This document shows positions 1 to 7,696 of a DNA stretch of 14,299 bases, in pieces. Below the pieces are notes generated by a model. The model worked only from the letters and a program-made list of their open reading frames with translations. It was not told where the DNA came from and did not search any database. Position numbers and translations under genes: made by a program. Numbering within the stretch: position 1 is the first letter of the stretch; each line of letters opens with the position of its first letter. The stretch comes from CAZVJA01 sp964626885 (GTDB lineage Bacteria; Planctomycetota; Planctomycetia; Planctomycetales; Planctomycetaceae): NCBI GenBank assembly GCA_964626885.1, contig CAZVJA010000132.1:1-14299 (forward strand), written 5' to 3'.

Positions 1-84
1 TGGAAGCTGCGCGTCTCCTGCCACCTGTACAATGACCGAAGCGACATCGACCGGCTGGCGGACGCGCTTCGAACCGAGTTGTAA
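1..84 (+). CDS. C-terminal end of a probable class V aminotransferase (partial)
   Basis: Frame 1 is open from the first base and ends at TAA 82-84, giving 27 residues (WKLRVSCHLYND... ending in LRTEL). The pattern 'R-V/I-S-x-H-x-Y-N-D, then D-I-D-R-L-x-x-A-L' is the usual C-terminus of PLP-dependent class V aminotransferases of the cysteine desulfurase/isopenicillin N epimerase-like group, where this strand and final helix complete the small domain. Only the tail is present, so the PLP lysine and substrate-specific residues lie outside the window and the exact reaction cannot be named. The next gene on the same strand starts about 20 bases later, so the two may be co-transcribed. The family call is inference from a short motif. 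Confidence 0.6.
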   Translation, partial: WKLRVSCHLYNDRSDIDRLADALRTEL

Positions 85-104
85 TCTTCACGACGTGTGA
101 CACC

Positions 105-434
105 ATGCAAAATCGCATCATGTACATTGAGTGCAAGGCCGATACGCTCAGCGGTGCTGCGCGGATCGGTCGGGGCACATACTCGAAGACCGGCAAGACC
201 TTGTATTACCGGGGCCGGCAATTTCGCAGTCTCAAGGGAAATGGATTCAAGGCGAACTACTACGACATCGCTTCGGGAGAAGAGTACTGGATATCCGGGT
301 GCCGGCGGGATGGAGCAGACCGCCTGTACGGCGAAGCGGCAGCGGTCGAAATTGACGACGACGTCCGCGAAGAATATTGGACCGAAATTCGGAAACTCCC
401 CGCGCACAAGCGGCGAAAGATCGCCAATCGGTGA
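105..434 (+). CDS. Small conserved protein of unknown function (109 aa)
   Basis: A 109-residue soluble protein without signal peptide or membrane segment. Its sequence is ordered and rich in conserved-looking aromatic and glycine positions: MYIECKAD near the start, then ARIGRGTYSKTGKTLYYRG, SLKGNGFKANYYD, GEEYWISGCRRDG, and a terminal 'EIDDDVREEYW' segment followed by a basic tail. I recall small proteins of this type occurring in many bacteria as uncharacterised proteins, sometimes mislabelled as 1-deoxy-D-xylulose-5-phosphate synthase. There is no resemblance to that large thiamine diphosphate enzyme. The start is uncertain: ATG 105 gives the longest form, while ATG 120 would begin directly with MYIE, which is how I remember relatives beginning. 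Neither has a good Shine-Dalgarno, so translation may be coupled to the upstream gene. Function unknown. Confidence 0.8.
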   Translation: MQNRIMYIECKADTLSGAARIGRGTYSKTGKTLYYRGRQFRSLKGNGFKANYYDIASGEEYWISGCRRDGADRLYGEAAAVEIDDDVREEYWTEIRKLPAHKRRKIANR

Positions 435-524
435 TGCAAATCGTTATGCTACCACTCTGATTCGATAGTCGAACTATTGAGTTATTCCTGGTAAACGGTT
501 TTCAGATCGTAAAAGGACGATGTG

Positions 525-1220
525 ATGGCGAAGAGTGGTGCGAAGTTCATTGTGCTGACCGGGGCGACGCGGGGGTTGGGGAAGGCGCTCGTTGCCCGGT
601 TCGCCGAAGGGGGGCACACGGTGGCTGCCTGCGGGCGGTCGGCCAAGGGAGTCGATGCTCTCTTCAAGGAATTCGGTTCGCCACACCGCTTCGACGCGAT
701 TGACGTCGCGGATGACGCACGAGTGGCGGACTGGGCCAGCGACCTGCTGCAGAAGTTCGGCCCCCCCGATCTGCTGATCAACAACGCAGCCGTCATCAAC
801 CGCAACGCCCCGCTGTGGGAAGTTTCGGCGGACGAATTTTCAGCTGTCGTCGACGTGAACATCAAGGGGATTGCGAACGTGATCCGGCATTTTGCACCGG
901 CCATGATCGCGCGGAACTCGGGGGTGATCGTCAACCTCAGCTCGGGGTGGGGCAGGGTGACCGCTCCGGAAGTCGCCCCGTACTGTGCATCGAAATGGGC
1001 GGTCGAGGGAATGACGCAGGCGCTCGCACAGGAACTCCCCGACGGAATGGCAGCGATTCCGCTCAACCCGGGGATCATCAACACCGAGATGCTGCAAAGC
1101 TGCTTCGGCGCGAATGCGAAATCGTTTCCCGACGCCGACCAATGGAGCCACGCCGCAGCGCCCTACATGCTGAGCTTCACCCCCGAGCACAACGGCGAAC
1201 CGCTGACCGTGCCGCTGTGA
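525..1220 (+). CDS. Short-chain dehydrogenase/reductase (SDR family)
   Basis: A classical SDR of about 231 residues with a Rossmann fold. Numbering from the GTG at 522: the cofactor loop TGATRGLG is at 13-20, NNAA at 87-90, the structural Asn in VNIKG at 113, the catalytic Ser in NLSS at 140-141, and YCASK with Tyr154 and Lys158. PGIINTEM follows at 183-190. The Arg after TGAT and the Arg in GRS at the end of strand 2 suggest NADP(H). The substrate cannot be read from sequence. ATG 525 is preferred over GTG 522 because AAGGA at 513-517 lies 7 bases upstream of it and only 4 from the GTG. The protein is at the short end for the family because the segment after the PG motif is compact. It is convergent with the Nudix gene, with 24 bases between the stops. 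Confidence 0.9.
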   Translation: MAKSGAKFIVLTGATRGLGKALVARFAEGGHTVAACGRSAKGVDALFKEFGSPHRFDAIDVADDARVADWASDLLQKFGPPDLLINNAAVINRNAPLWEVSADEFSAVVDVNIKGIANVIRHFAPAMIARNSGVIVNLSSGWGRVTAPEVAPYCASKWAVEGMTQALAQELPDGMAAIPLNPGIINTEMLQSCFGANAKSFPDADQWSHAAAPYMLSFTPEHNGEPLTVPL

Positions 1221-1244
1221 GAGGAAGCTTTCAGCAGTCAGATT

Positions 1245-1634
1245 TTAGCGATCAGCCGTGATCATCTTAACTACATGCTCATTCGCCGGGGGGAAGTTCA
1301 GGCTCGGGAGTTCCGCAGCCGATACCCAGCGGTAGCCCTGGTGGTCAGCCATTACTTTAGCCGGGTCGCTGGGCTTGCAGTGCCAGAAGGAGAGATCGAC
1401 GGAGGCGTGGTCGTAGTCGTGCTGCTGATTGAGGAGCAGCTCGAGCGGCTCGACCTCGAGGCCGGTTTCCTCAAAACACTCGCGGCACGCGCAGGCTTCC
1501 GGCGATTCCTCTTCGCGGCACTTGCCGCCGGGAAACTCAGCGAAGCCGGCCAATGGCCCATCCGGTCCACGCCTGCCGACGAGGTATTTTCCGTTGTGTT
1601 CGACGACGGCAATGCCAATTTGAGCACGGGACAT
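1245..1634 (-). CDS. Nudix hydrolase, MutT-like
   Basis: A 129-residue protein with a complete Nudix box at residues 37-59: G37, E43, R51-E52, E55-E56, G58-L59, fitting G-x5-E-x7-REUxEExGU. Glu52, Glu55 and Glu56 would bind the Mg2+ or Mn2+ used to hydrolyse a nucleoside diphosphate-linked substrate. The opening 'IGIAVVEHNGKYLVGRR' strand and the short length fit the MutT/8-oxo-dGTP diphosphatase type, which sanitises oxidised nucleotides, but substrate specificity in this family is not predictable from the box alone. The U position before the EE pair is Cys53 rather than the usual Ile/Leu/Val. The start ATG has a GGGAG-like site 7-11 bases upstream. It is transcribed in the same direction as fabI but separated from it by a terminator at 1671-1699, so it probably has its own promoter. 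Confidence 0.9.
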   Translation of the reverse strand: MSRAQIGIAVVEHNGKYLVGRRGPDGPLAGFAEFPGGKCREEESPEACACRECFEETGLEVEPLELLLNQQHDYDHASVDLSFWHCKPSDPAKVMADHQGYRWVSAAELPSLNFPPANEHVVKMITADR

Positions 1635-1670
1635 GCTTTGCTCCCAATGATGTTCCTGCTGTGATCTTCG

Positions 1671-1699
1671 AAAAGGAAACGGCCGGTTAACACCGGCCG
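1671..1699 (-). terminator. Intrinsic terminator downstream of fabI
   Basis: Perfect 8-bp stem: CGGCCGGT at 1680-1687 and ACCGGCCG at 1692-1699, with a 4-base loop (TAAC on the plus strand). Read on the minus strand the stem is followed by TTTCCTTTT (complement of 1671-1679), an interrupted T tract. It lies 15 bases past the fabI stop and before the Nudix start, which fits a terminator for fabI. Confidence 0.75.
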
Positions 1700-1713
1700 C
1701 TCGCCAAGAAAAT

Positions 1714-2520
1714 CTATTCGTTCAAGTCGTTCGGCGGGGCACCCATGATGTGGAAGCCGCCGTCGACGTGGAGCGTTTCGCCGGTCACGCCGCTGGCCAG
1801 GTCGCTGAGCAGGTACATGCCGTTGCGGCCGACTTCCTGCGGGGTGACGTTTCGCCGCAGCGGCGAGAAGGTCGTATAGAGCTGCAGCATCTTGTCGAAC
1901 TCGCCGACAGCCGAGGAACTGAGAGTCTTCAGAGGTCCGGCGCTCAGGGCGTTCACACGGATGTCGTGTGGGCCGAGTTCGTGGGCGAGGTACTCGACGG
2001 TGCTTTCGAGAGCTGCCTTGCAGATTCCCATGACGTTATACCCGGGGATCACCTTCTCGCCGCCGAGGTAAGTGAGCGATAGAATGCTGCCGCCGGGGTT
2101 GAGGATTTCGCGGGCTCGCTTTGCAAGGCTGATCAAGCTGTAAACGCTGATCTCCATCGAGAGCTTGAAGCCGTCGCGGCTGACGTCGTAGACATGCCCT
2201 TTCAAGTCGTCGATCGGGGCGTAGGCGATGGAGTGCAGGACGAAATCGATTTTTCCGAAGGTGTCGCGGGCGGTGGCGAAGGCGCGGTCGAGGTCTTCTT
2301 CCTTCTGGACGTCGCAGGGGAGAATGATCTTCGCGCCGATCGGCTCGACGAGCTTCCGCAGGCGGTTTTCCATCCGCGGACGTTCGGGGTCTTTATCGGG
2401 AAGGTGGGTGAAGCCCATTTGGGCCCCTTGGGCGTGCAGTTCCTGCGTGATGGCCCAGGCGATCGAGTGATCGTTGGCGATCCCGAAGACCATTCCCTTT
2501 TTGCCGTCGAACAGACCCAT
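1714..2520 (-). CDS. fabI: Enoyl-[acyl-carrier-protein] reductase (NADH), FabI
   Basis: Reduces the trans-2-enoyl-ACP double bond in the last step of each cycle of type II fatty acid synthesis in the cytoplasm. The 268-residue protein opens with MGLFDGKKG and the atypical nucleotide loop GIANDHSIAWAI typical of FabI. The active site is LTYLGGEKVIPGYNVMGICK, with Tyr151, Tyr161 and Lys168 in the FabI Tyr-x6-Lys spacing. HVDGGFHIMG closes the fold. The residue after HSI is Ala99 where E. coli has Gly93, the same choice as in S. aureus. The reading frame is open 36 codons further upstream, but those residues are not FabI-like, and a GGAG site lies 6 bases before the ATG at 2520, so that start is chosen. 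It is flanked by terminators on both sides, implying an independent transcript. Confidence 0.96.
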   Translation of the reverse strand: MGLFDGKKGMVFGIANDHSIAWAITQELHAQGAQMGFTHLPDKDPERPRMENRLRKLVEPIGAKIILPCDVQKEEDLDRAFATARDTFGKIDFVLHSIAYAPIDDLKGHVYDVSRDGFKLSMEISVYSLISLAKRAREILNPGGSILSLTYLGGEKVIPGYNVMGICKAALESTVEYLAHELGPHDIRVNALSAGPLKTLSSSAVGEFDKMLQLYTTFSPLRRNVTPQEVGRNGMYLLSDLASGVTGETLHVDGGFHIMGAPPNDLNE

Positions 2521-2708
2521 GTGAGACTCCGTGAGTTTTAACAAAGCGGCTATATCGGACAGAACCGCCGCGACTATTACTGTCTTTTCGTGATGAATTG
2601 CATTCGTGGGGCAAGCCAATGGCTGCACCCGAAGACCGTGCGGACGCGCTTAATTTACGGCATGCGGGGCCGGAGGAAAAGGGCACGCGGGACAGAAGTC
2701 TATCAGCC

Positions 2709-2740
2709 AAAAAAGCCCAGCGACGGCTGTCGCTGGGCTT
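2709..2740 (-). terminator. Strong intrinsic terminator downstream of rpoD
   Basis: Perfect 12-bp stem: AAGCCCAGCGAC at 2713-2724 and GTCGCTGGGCTT at 2729-2740, with a GGCT loop. On the minus strand it is followed by six T (complement of 2709-2714). It starts 40 bases past the rpoD stop and separates rpoD from fabI. Confidence 0.92.
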
Positions 2741-2780
2741 CGTGGAATTGAAGATTGACGAGGTCGGACTCCCTTGCGGG

Positions 2781-4514
2781 TCAGGTCGCGACGGCGAGCG
2801 CTTCATCAAGTGCGCCCTCTTCGGTGTTGGGGAGCAACTCTTCACCGGAGTCACCCTGCACGAAACCACGGAGGTGATTGCTGCGGGTATGGTGCTGGAG
2901 CTTTTTCAGCGCTTTCGATTCGATTTGTCGGATGCGTTCCCGCGTCACCTTGAAGATGCGGCCGGTCTCTTCCAGCGTGTAGCTGTAGCCGTCTCCCAGG
3001 CCATACCGCAGGCGGATAATTTCCCGCTCTCGATAGGTGAGACTTTTGAGGACATGCTCGATTTTGTCTTTGAGCATCTGCTGCATGGCGGTATCGGCAG
3101 GGGAGCCTTCGTTGTCGTCCTCGAGGAAGTCGCCGAAGCTGCTGTCCTCGCTTTCGCCCACCGGCGTATCGAGGCTGATCGGGTGCTTCCAGGTCTTCAT
3201 GATCCGTTCAGTCTCCTCAACGCTGAGTCCGACGACGGCCGCGAGTTCCTCCATGGTCGGCTCGCGCCCCGTTTGCTGGCGAATCTTTTCGCTCTGCGCC
3301 TTCAGCGTGGAGATGCTCTGGAACATGTGGACTGGGATGCGGATCGTACGGGCATGGTCGGCTACGGCACGGGTAATCGCTTGCCGAATCCACCACGTGG
3401 CGTAGGTTGAGAATTTGTAGCCGCGGCGGTACTCGTACTTTTCGACACCGCGCATCAACCCCGCATTTCCTTCCTGAATCAAATCAAGGAAGCTGAGCCC
3501 GCGGTTGCGATACTTCTTGGCGATGGACACAACAAGCCGCAGGTTGCCCCCCGAAAGCTTCTGTTTGGCGTTGGTCCAGCCGGCGAAGCGGCGGGAAATT
3601 TCCTGGTTGCGAGCCCGGAACTGCGCCGGGGTTTCGAGCGTCATCTGGGTCAACTCGTCGAGTTCGCGTTTCGAGAGTGCGATGTCGGCTGCCTTGCCGT
3701 TCAGGCGTCGACCCTTCCCGGCGATCTGCCGCTCCAGCTCGCCGATGCGGTCGGCGATCTGCTGCATTCGCTTCATGATGGGCTGCAAGCGCTGCGTCCG
3801 CAGGCTCAACTCTTCACACAGGGTCGCCATTTTGCGGCGGCGCAGGACCATCCGCTTTTCGAGTTCTTTGCGCTCCTCGCGAGATGTGCCTTCCGCGTGG
3901 ACCTTGTGGAAATCGGCTTCGTTTTCGGTCAGGAGCCGCTTCAGCGTCCCGAGGTTCAGCACCATCCGTCCTTGAATCTGCTCCTTGCGGGCGTTTTCGG
4001 TCTCGGAGGTTCGGAGCGTCCGTTCGAACGGGAGTTCGTTCGCCTGGACTTTTTCAAGGGTGTCGACGGCGATCTTCAAGGCGAAATCGGATTCGAGGAT
4101 CGTGCGACGGAACCGGCGACGGGTGATCTCGATCTGCTTGGCGAGAAAGATTTCGCGCTCCCGCGAGAGCAGTGGAATGTTGCCCATTTGGCTCAAGTAC
4201 ATGCGAATGGGGTCGCGTGATGAAAGGACCGAGGTTTCCGGTCCGATCAACGATCTGGCGAGTTGCGCGTCGCTGGCATCCGAAGCGCTGTACTGCTCGA
4301 CATCTTCCGGCTCGGGGTTGTCCGGATCTTCAACGAGGTCGAGCCCGGTCTCTTCCAGGGCCAGGATGAGGTGATCCACCATGGCCGGATCGCCTCCCTC
4401 GTCCGGCAGGTACTCGTTGACCTGATGGAATGTGAGAAATCCCCGCTTCTTGGCGACGTCGATAAATTTCTTCAGATTTTCATCCACTCGGTACACGGAT
4501 CGTTCCTTGTTCAA
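2781..4514 (-). CDS. rpoD: Primary RNA polymerase sigma factor, RpoD/SigA type
   Basis: The 577-residue housekeeping sigma-70 directs core RNA polymerase to -35/-10 promoters. All group 1 regions are present. Region 1.1 lies at about 11-63 (KKFIDVAKKRGFLTFHQVNEYLP). Region 1.2 lies at about 101-130 (DPIRMYLSQMGNIPLLSRERE). Regions 2.1-2.4 lie at about 322-397 (NLRLVVSIAKKY, DLIQEGNAGLMRGVEKY, FSTYATWWIRQAITRA). Region 3 lies at about 398-480. Region 4 lies at about 490-545 with the -35 helix-turn-helix (YTLEETGRIFKVTRERIRQIE). Between 1.2 and 2.1 there is a highly charged, Arg/Glu/Lys-rich stretch of about 180 residues, probably coiled-coil. It takes the place of the 245-residue non-conserved region of E. 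coli RpoD but does not look like it. About 30 residues extend past region 4. AAGGA sits 3 bases before the ATG. The upstream region is unusually long and holds candidate promoters and leader elements. It ends in a strong terminator. Confidence 0.97.
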   Translation of the reverse strand: MNKERSVYRVDENLKKFIDVAKKRGFLTFHQVNEYLPDEGGDPAMVDHLILALEETGLDLVEDPDNPEPEDVEQYSASDASDAQLARSLIGPETSVLSSRDPIRMYLSQMGNIPLLSREREIFLAKQIEITRRRFRRTILESDFALKIAVDTLEKVQANELPFERTLRTSETENARKEQIQGRMVLNLGTLKRLLTENEADFHKVHAEGTSREERKELEKRMVLRRRKMATLCEELSLRTQRLQPIMKRMQQIADRIGELERQIAGKGRRLNGKAADIALSKRELDELTQMTLETPAQFRARNQEISRRFAGWTNAKQKLSGGNLRLVVSIAKKYRNRGLSFLDLIQEGNAGLMRGVEKYEYRRGYKFSTYATWWIRQAITRAVADHARTIRIPVHMFQSISTLKAQSEKIRQQTGREPTMEELAAVVGLSVEETERIMKTWKHPISLDTPVGESEDSSFGDFLEDDNEGSPADTAMQQMLKDKIEHVLKSLTYREREIIRLRYGLGDGYSYTLEETGRIFKVTRERIRQIESKALKKLQHHTRSNHLRGFVQGDSGEELLPNTEEGALDEALAVAT

Positions 4515-4572
4515 AGCCGTTGATACGGCCGTCTTCGACCGTTCGATCGAAATGAAACCCCGTCACTTATGC

Positions 4573-4588
4573 GGTTGAACGTGCAACC
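4573..4588. repeat. Short inverted repeat in the rpoD leader
   Basis: GGTTG at 4573-4577 and CAACC at 4584-4588, separated by AACGTG, about 60 bases upstream of the rpoD start codon. It could be a small hairpin in the leader RNA or a dimeric operator. No regulator can be assigned, and a 5-bp arm can arise by chance. Confidence 0.2.
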
Positions 4589-4801
4589 GACGTGATTGGT
4601 GCTCCACTCGATCATGAAAAACGTACGTCCTTGCACGAACGGCTGTTTGTGGCACGCGGCCCAGCAGCCCCCTACATCGTGAAATCAGGCTAAGTGACCC
4701 AATTCCTCCTTGTGGTGTCGCCTCACGACTTTTGCCGATGCGTCCGCGTTGCGGAGTCCCGAAGAGGAGACATGCCGTCGGGGTCGCATCGAGTCAAACT
4801 C

Positions 4802-4894
4802 TTACGACAACCTCGTCCGGCAGCCTGCAGCAGGAAACTCTTCGGTGGAAAACCGGAAAGCAGTGATGGAAGAATGGGTTCTCAGCGACAGCAT
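4802..4894 (-). CDS. Possible 30-codon leader ORF upstream of rpoD
   Basis: On the minus strand, ATG (complement of 4892-4894) starts a 30-codon frame ending in TAA at 4802. GAGGAG lies 7 bases upstream, one of the best Shine-Dalgarno sites in the window. The peptide begins MLSLRTHSSITAFRFSTEEF and ends in a Cys-Arg-rich tail. I recognise no family. The ribosome site and start codon fall in the loop of a hairpin formed by 4874-4883 and 4908-4916 (GGTTCTC against GAGAACC, extended by three pairs past a bulged base). It lies in the presumed rpoD leader, downstream of the extended -10 promoter at 4952-4978. It could be a leader peptide or a chance ORF. Codon evidence is too short to decide. Confidence 0.22.
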   Translation of the reverse strand: MLSLRTHSSITAFRFSTEEFPAAGCRTRLS

Positions 4895-4916
4895 CCTTTC
4901 TCTCCTCGAGAACCAT
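4874..4916 (-). promoter_or_regulatory. Hairpin enclosing the leader-ORF start
   Basis: The arms GGTTCTC (4877-4883 on plus) and GAGAACC (4908-4914) are perfectly complementary and extend to ATG/CAT with one bulged base. The 24-base loop, read on the minus strand, holds GAGGAG and the ATG of the candidate leader ORF. A hairpin here could expose or hide that start. It is a by-eye fold only. Confidence 0.3.
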
Positions 4917-4951
4917 TGACGAAACATCGTTTTCGCCACAACTGGGAAGCC

Positions 4952-5020
4952 ATAATACCAGAAACTAAGGGATGCCAAGCAAAATTTTTTCCTCAACCAA
5001 AAAAAATTGCAAAATTTTCC
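4952..5020 (-). promoter_or_regulatory. Candidate rpoD promoter: extended -10, -35 and A/T-tract UP-like element
   Basis: On the minus strand, TATTAT (4952-4957) is preceded by TGG, which makes an extended -10. TTGGCA (4973-4978) lies 15 bases upstream, a short spacer that an extended -10 can tolerate. Immediately upstream are A/T runs at 4981-4990, 4999-5008 and 5011-5018, including the 10-base direct repeat GCAAAATTTT at 4979-4988 and 5009-5018, exactly 30 bases apart. In a GC-rich genome this stands out. Runs spaced near the helical repeat bend DNA and, next to a -35, act like an UP element. The implied start near 4945 would give rpoD a leader of about 430 bases. Confidence 0.45.
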
Positions 5021-5167
5021 GAAACCCCGCAGAACGAAAGATGTCGTCTCGCGCCACGGACCATGCACCGTTCGGCCATGCTCGGCAAGTCACGAAACGG
5101 TGTTCCTCTCAAGATCTCACTAACGATTTATCCACGTCATTCATTGTACGCTTATCGGCCCATTCGA

Positions 5168-5308
5168 CCAGTCTGCGAGGCGATTTCGCGGTTCGCCGGG
5201 GGAAATCGGGAACAGCCTCTCCACCCGCGTGTCGTCACATCCCGGGGGCCAAGCTTGAATACGTCACGGAAGTTCATCTCGGGGCAGAGAAGCTGTTCCG
5301 CTCTGGCC
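5168..5308 (-). ncRNA. Candidate structured RNA upstream of rpoD
   Basis: Two adjoining hairpins are predicted by eye. Helix A (5209-5299) pairs 5209-5216 with 5292-5299 (8 bp) and 5217-5220 with 5286-5289 after a 2-base bulge. It then pairs 5224-5227 with 5280-5283, and 5228-5235 with 5261-5268 (7 of 8 pairs) after an 11-base bulge. Helix B (5181-5208) pairs 5181-5187 with 5202-5208 (7 bp) with an inner 3-bp stem. B ends on the base before A begins. CCAG 5168-5171 can close the pair against CTGG 5303-5306, forming a compact three-way junction. A near-consensus minus-strand promoter places the 5' end at about 5308, right at the closing helix. It could instead be part of a long rpoD leader. 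No known RNA family was recognised and no T-rich terminator follows. Confidence 0.25.
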
Positions 5309-5314
5309 GGCGGA

Positions 5315-5344
5315 ATTATTCGACGGATGGAGAGGGGATGTCAA
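5315..5344 (-). promoter_or_regulatory. Near-consensus sigma-70 promoter on the minus strand
   Basis: TTGACA (complement of 5339-5344, 6 of 6) and AATAAT (complement of 5315-5320, 5 of 6) with an 18-base spacer. The predicted start is near 5308. It lies downstream of pgsA and about 790 bases upstream of rpoD, pointing toward rpoD, so it drives either a very long rpoD leader or a separate small RNA. Confidence 0.5.
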
Positions 5345-5444
5345 CCGGCCAATTTCGAGGTTTTTCGCGGATTGGGAAGGGGTTCGGCGGTGTTTCGGTG
5401 GGCAGCATGGTGCGTGTTGCGGACTTCGTCTTTTGAAGCGGAAA

Positions 5445-6080
5445 TCAGCGGTTTGTGTCGGGCCGTAACAGCACCGCCGCCCGCTGGATGTAGACGTATC
5501 CGCTATAGAGCGTGATCGCCACCGTGCCCCAGAGGATTGCGTCCCGCATCAGAATGAACCATCGGTGTTCCGCGAAGGCCGCATGCAGCGACAGCAGGCT
5601 GATCGTGACCGCGACGCACTGCAGCCCCATCTTGAGCTTGCCGCTCAGGCTGGCGGAAAAATCTTTGCCGAGTGTTTCGAGAAAACTCCGCAATCCGGTG
5701 ACGAACATCTCCCGGCCAATGACGGCGATGACCATCCAGGCATTCACGCCGCTGCCGCTCTTTTCGAGAAGAAACACGAACGAGCCGCAGACGATGATCT
5801 TATCGACAAACGGATCGAGGATTCGTCCCAGCGTCGTGATCTGCCCGTAGCGGCGGGCGATGTAGCCGTCGAGAGCATCCGTTGCGGCGGCGACTACAAA
5901 CAGCACGGCGGCGCCGATCCAGGAGATCTCCAGCCAGATCATTACGAACAGCACGAACGACAGTACCAGCCTGCTGACGGTGATGATGTTCGGCAGGTTG
6001 AGCGCGTTATGGGTCAGAGGGTGCGGCTGCGCAGCGCCCTTCTCGCGTGTGGTGCCGGTTTGATCGCCTGTGACCGCCAT
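5445..6080 (-). CDS. pgsA: CDP-diacylglycerol-glycerol-3-phosphate 3-phosphatidyltransferase
   Basis: An inner-membrane enzyme that joins CDP-diacylglycerol and sn-glycerol 3-phosphate to phosphatidylglycerophosphate, the committed step to phosphatidylglycerol and cardiolipin. The 211 residues contain the complete CDP-alcohol phosphotransferase motif: D68-x2-D71-G72-x2-A75-R76-x8-G85-x3-D89-x3-D93, where the Asp residues bind the metal and the substrate. Hydrophobic segments follow the family pattern, at about 31-50, 54-68, 94-106, 114-130 and 150-168, plus one near 180-200. NLPNIITVSRL just before the first segment is the usual PgsA opening. A hydrophilic extension of about 28 residues precedes it, making the protein longer than the 182-residue E. 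coli enzyme. It follows rimO by 22 bases on the same strand, so the two are probably co-transcribed. Confidence 0.94.
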   Translation of the reverse strand: MAVTGDQTGTTREKGAAQPHPLTHNALNLPNIITVSRLVLSFVLFVMIWLEISWIGAAVLFVVAAATDALDGYIARRYGQITTLGRILDPFVDKIIVCGSFVFLLEKSGSGVNAWMVIAVIGREMFVTGLRSFLETLGKDFSASLSGKLKMGLQCVAVTISLLSLHAAFAEHRWFILMRDAILWGTVAITLYSGYVYIQRAAVLLRPDTNR

Positions 6081-6102
6081 GCGTGCCGCACACCTATCCT
6101 AT

Positions 6103-7530
<1,428 letters not shown>

Positions 7531-7682
7531 GGAGAATTTCTCGAAATTTACAGAGGACTGAAACCAAGAAAGCGCGAGCAGCGACGAATTACCGTTCGGC
7601 CGCGCCGCTGTTCGATTCTATCGCCGTATCTGGCGACTGAATAGAGTCTCGGCCGAGATCGAGGGCATCGACATTGACGGCT

Positions 7683-7687
7683 CAGGA
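7683..7687 (+). promoter_or_regulatory. Ribosome binding site deciding the TTG start of the kinase gene
   Basis: AGGAG at 7683-7687 lies 9 bases before TTG 7697. The next in-frame ATG is codon 50 and would remove the CxxC...CxxC zinc ribbon, so this site supports TTG as the real start. Confidence 0.7.
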
Positions 7688-7696
7688 GCGTTAAAA

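Larger units (their letters stand above)
4515..5444. other. 930-base non-coding stretch upstream of rpoD
   Basis: No convincing protein gene is present. The longer open frames here (for example 4694-5515 and 4972-5436 on plus) lack ribosome sites, have no recognisable motifs, and in the first case run into pgsA on the opposite strand. What the stretch does hold is entered separately: a TTGACA/AATAAT promoter, a candidate folded RNA, phased A/T tracts with an extended -10 promoter, a hairpin with a possible leader ORF, and a small inverted repeat. All the promoter signals point toward rpoD. I found no clear terminator after pgsA, so read-through from the rimO-pgsA unit is also possible. Confidence 0.6.

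Noticed and set aside
462..480. Hairpin TCGATAGT/ACTATTGA before the SDR gene
   Set aside because: Eight pairs including a G-U and a 3-base loop, but no T tract and no clear operator context. It may be chance.
1213..1240. Possible terminator after the SDR gene
   Set aside because: Only a 4-bp GCTG/CAGC stem with a long loop; too weak to call.
2521..2628. 36-codon N-terminal extension of fabI
   Set aside because: The extra residues do not match FabI, while the ATG at 2520 has a good ribosome site and the standard MGLFDGKKG opening.
2598..3410. 270-codon open frame opposite the 3' half of rpoD
   Set aside because: It is the antisense of rpoD regions 2-4 and also crosses the rpoD terminator; no motif or ribosome site.
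5128..5136. DnaA-box-like TTATCCACG near A/T-rich DNA, possible origin
   Set aside because: A single 8-of-9 match with no cluster of further boxes and no dnaA, dnaN or gidA-type neighbour. Not enough for an origin.
5311..5330. ATTCGACGG stretch reminiscent of the tmRNA 5' region
   Set aside because: No matching acceptor stem, T-loop or CCA end nearby, and no tag-peptide frame.
4694..5515. Open frames of 273 and 154 codons in the rpoD upstream region
   Set aside because: No Shine-Dalgarno, Arg/Ser/Pro-rich composition without motifs, and one runs into pgsA on the other strand. Promoter signals here point the other way.
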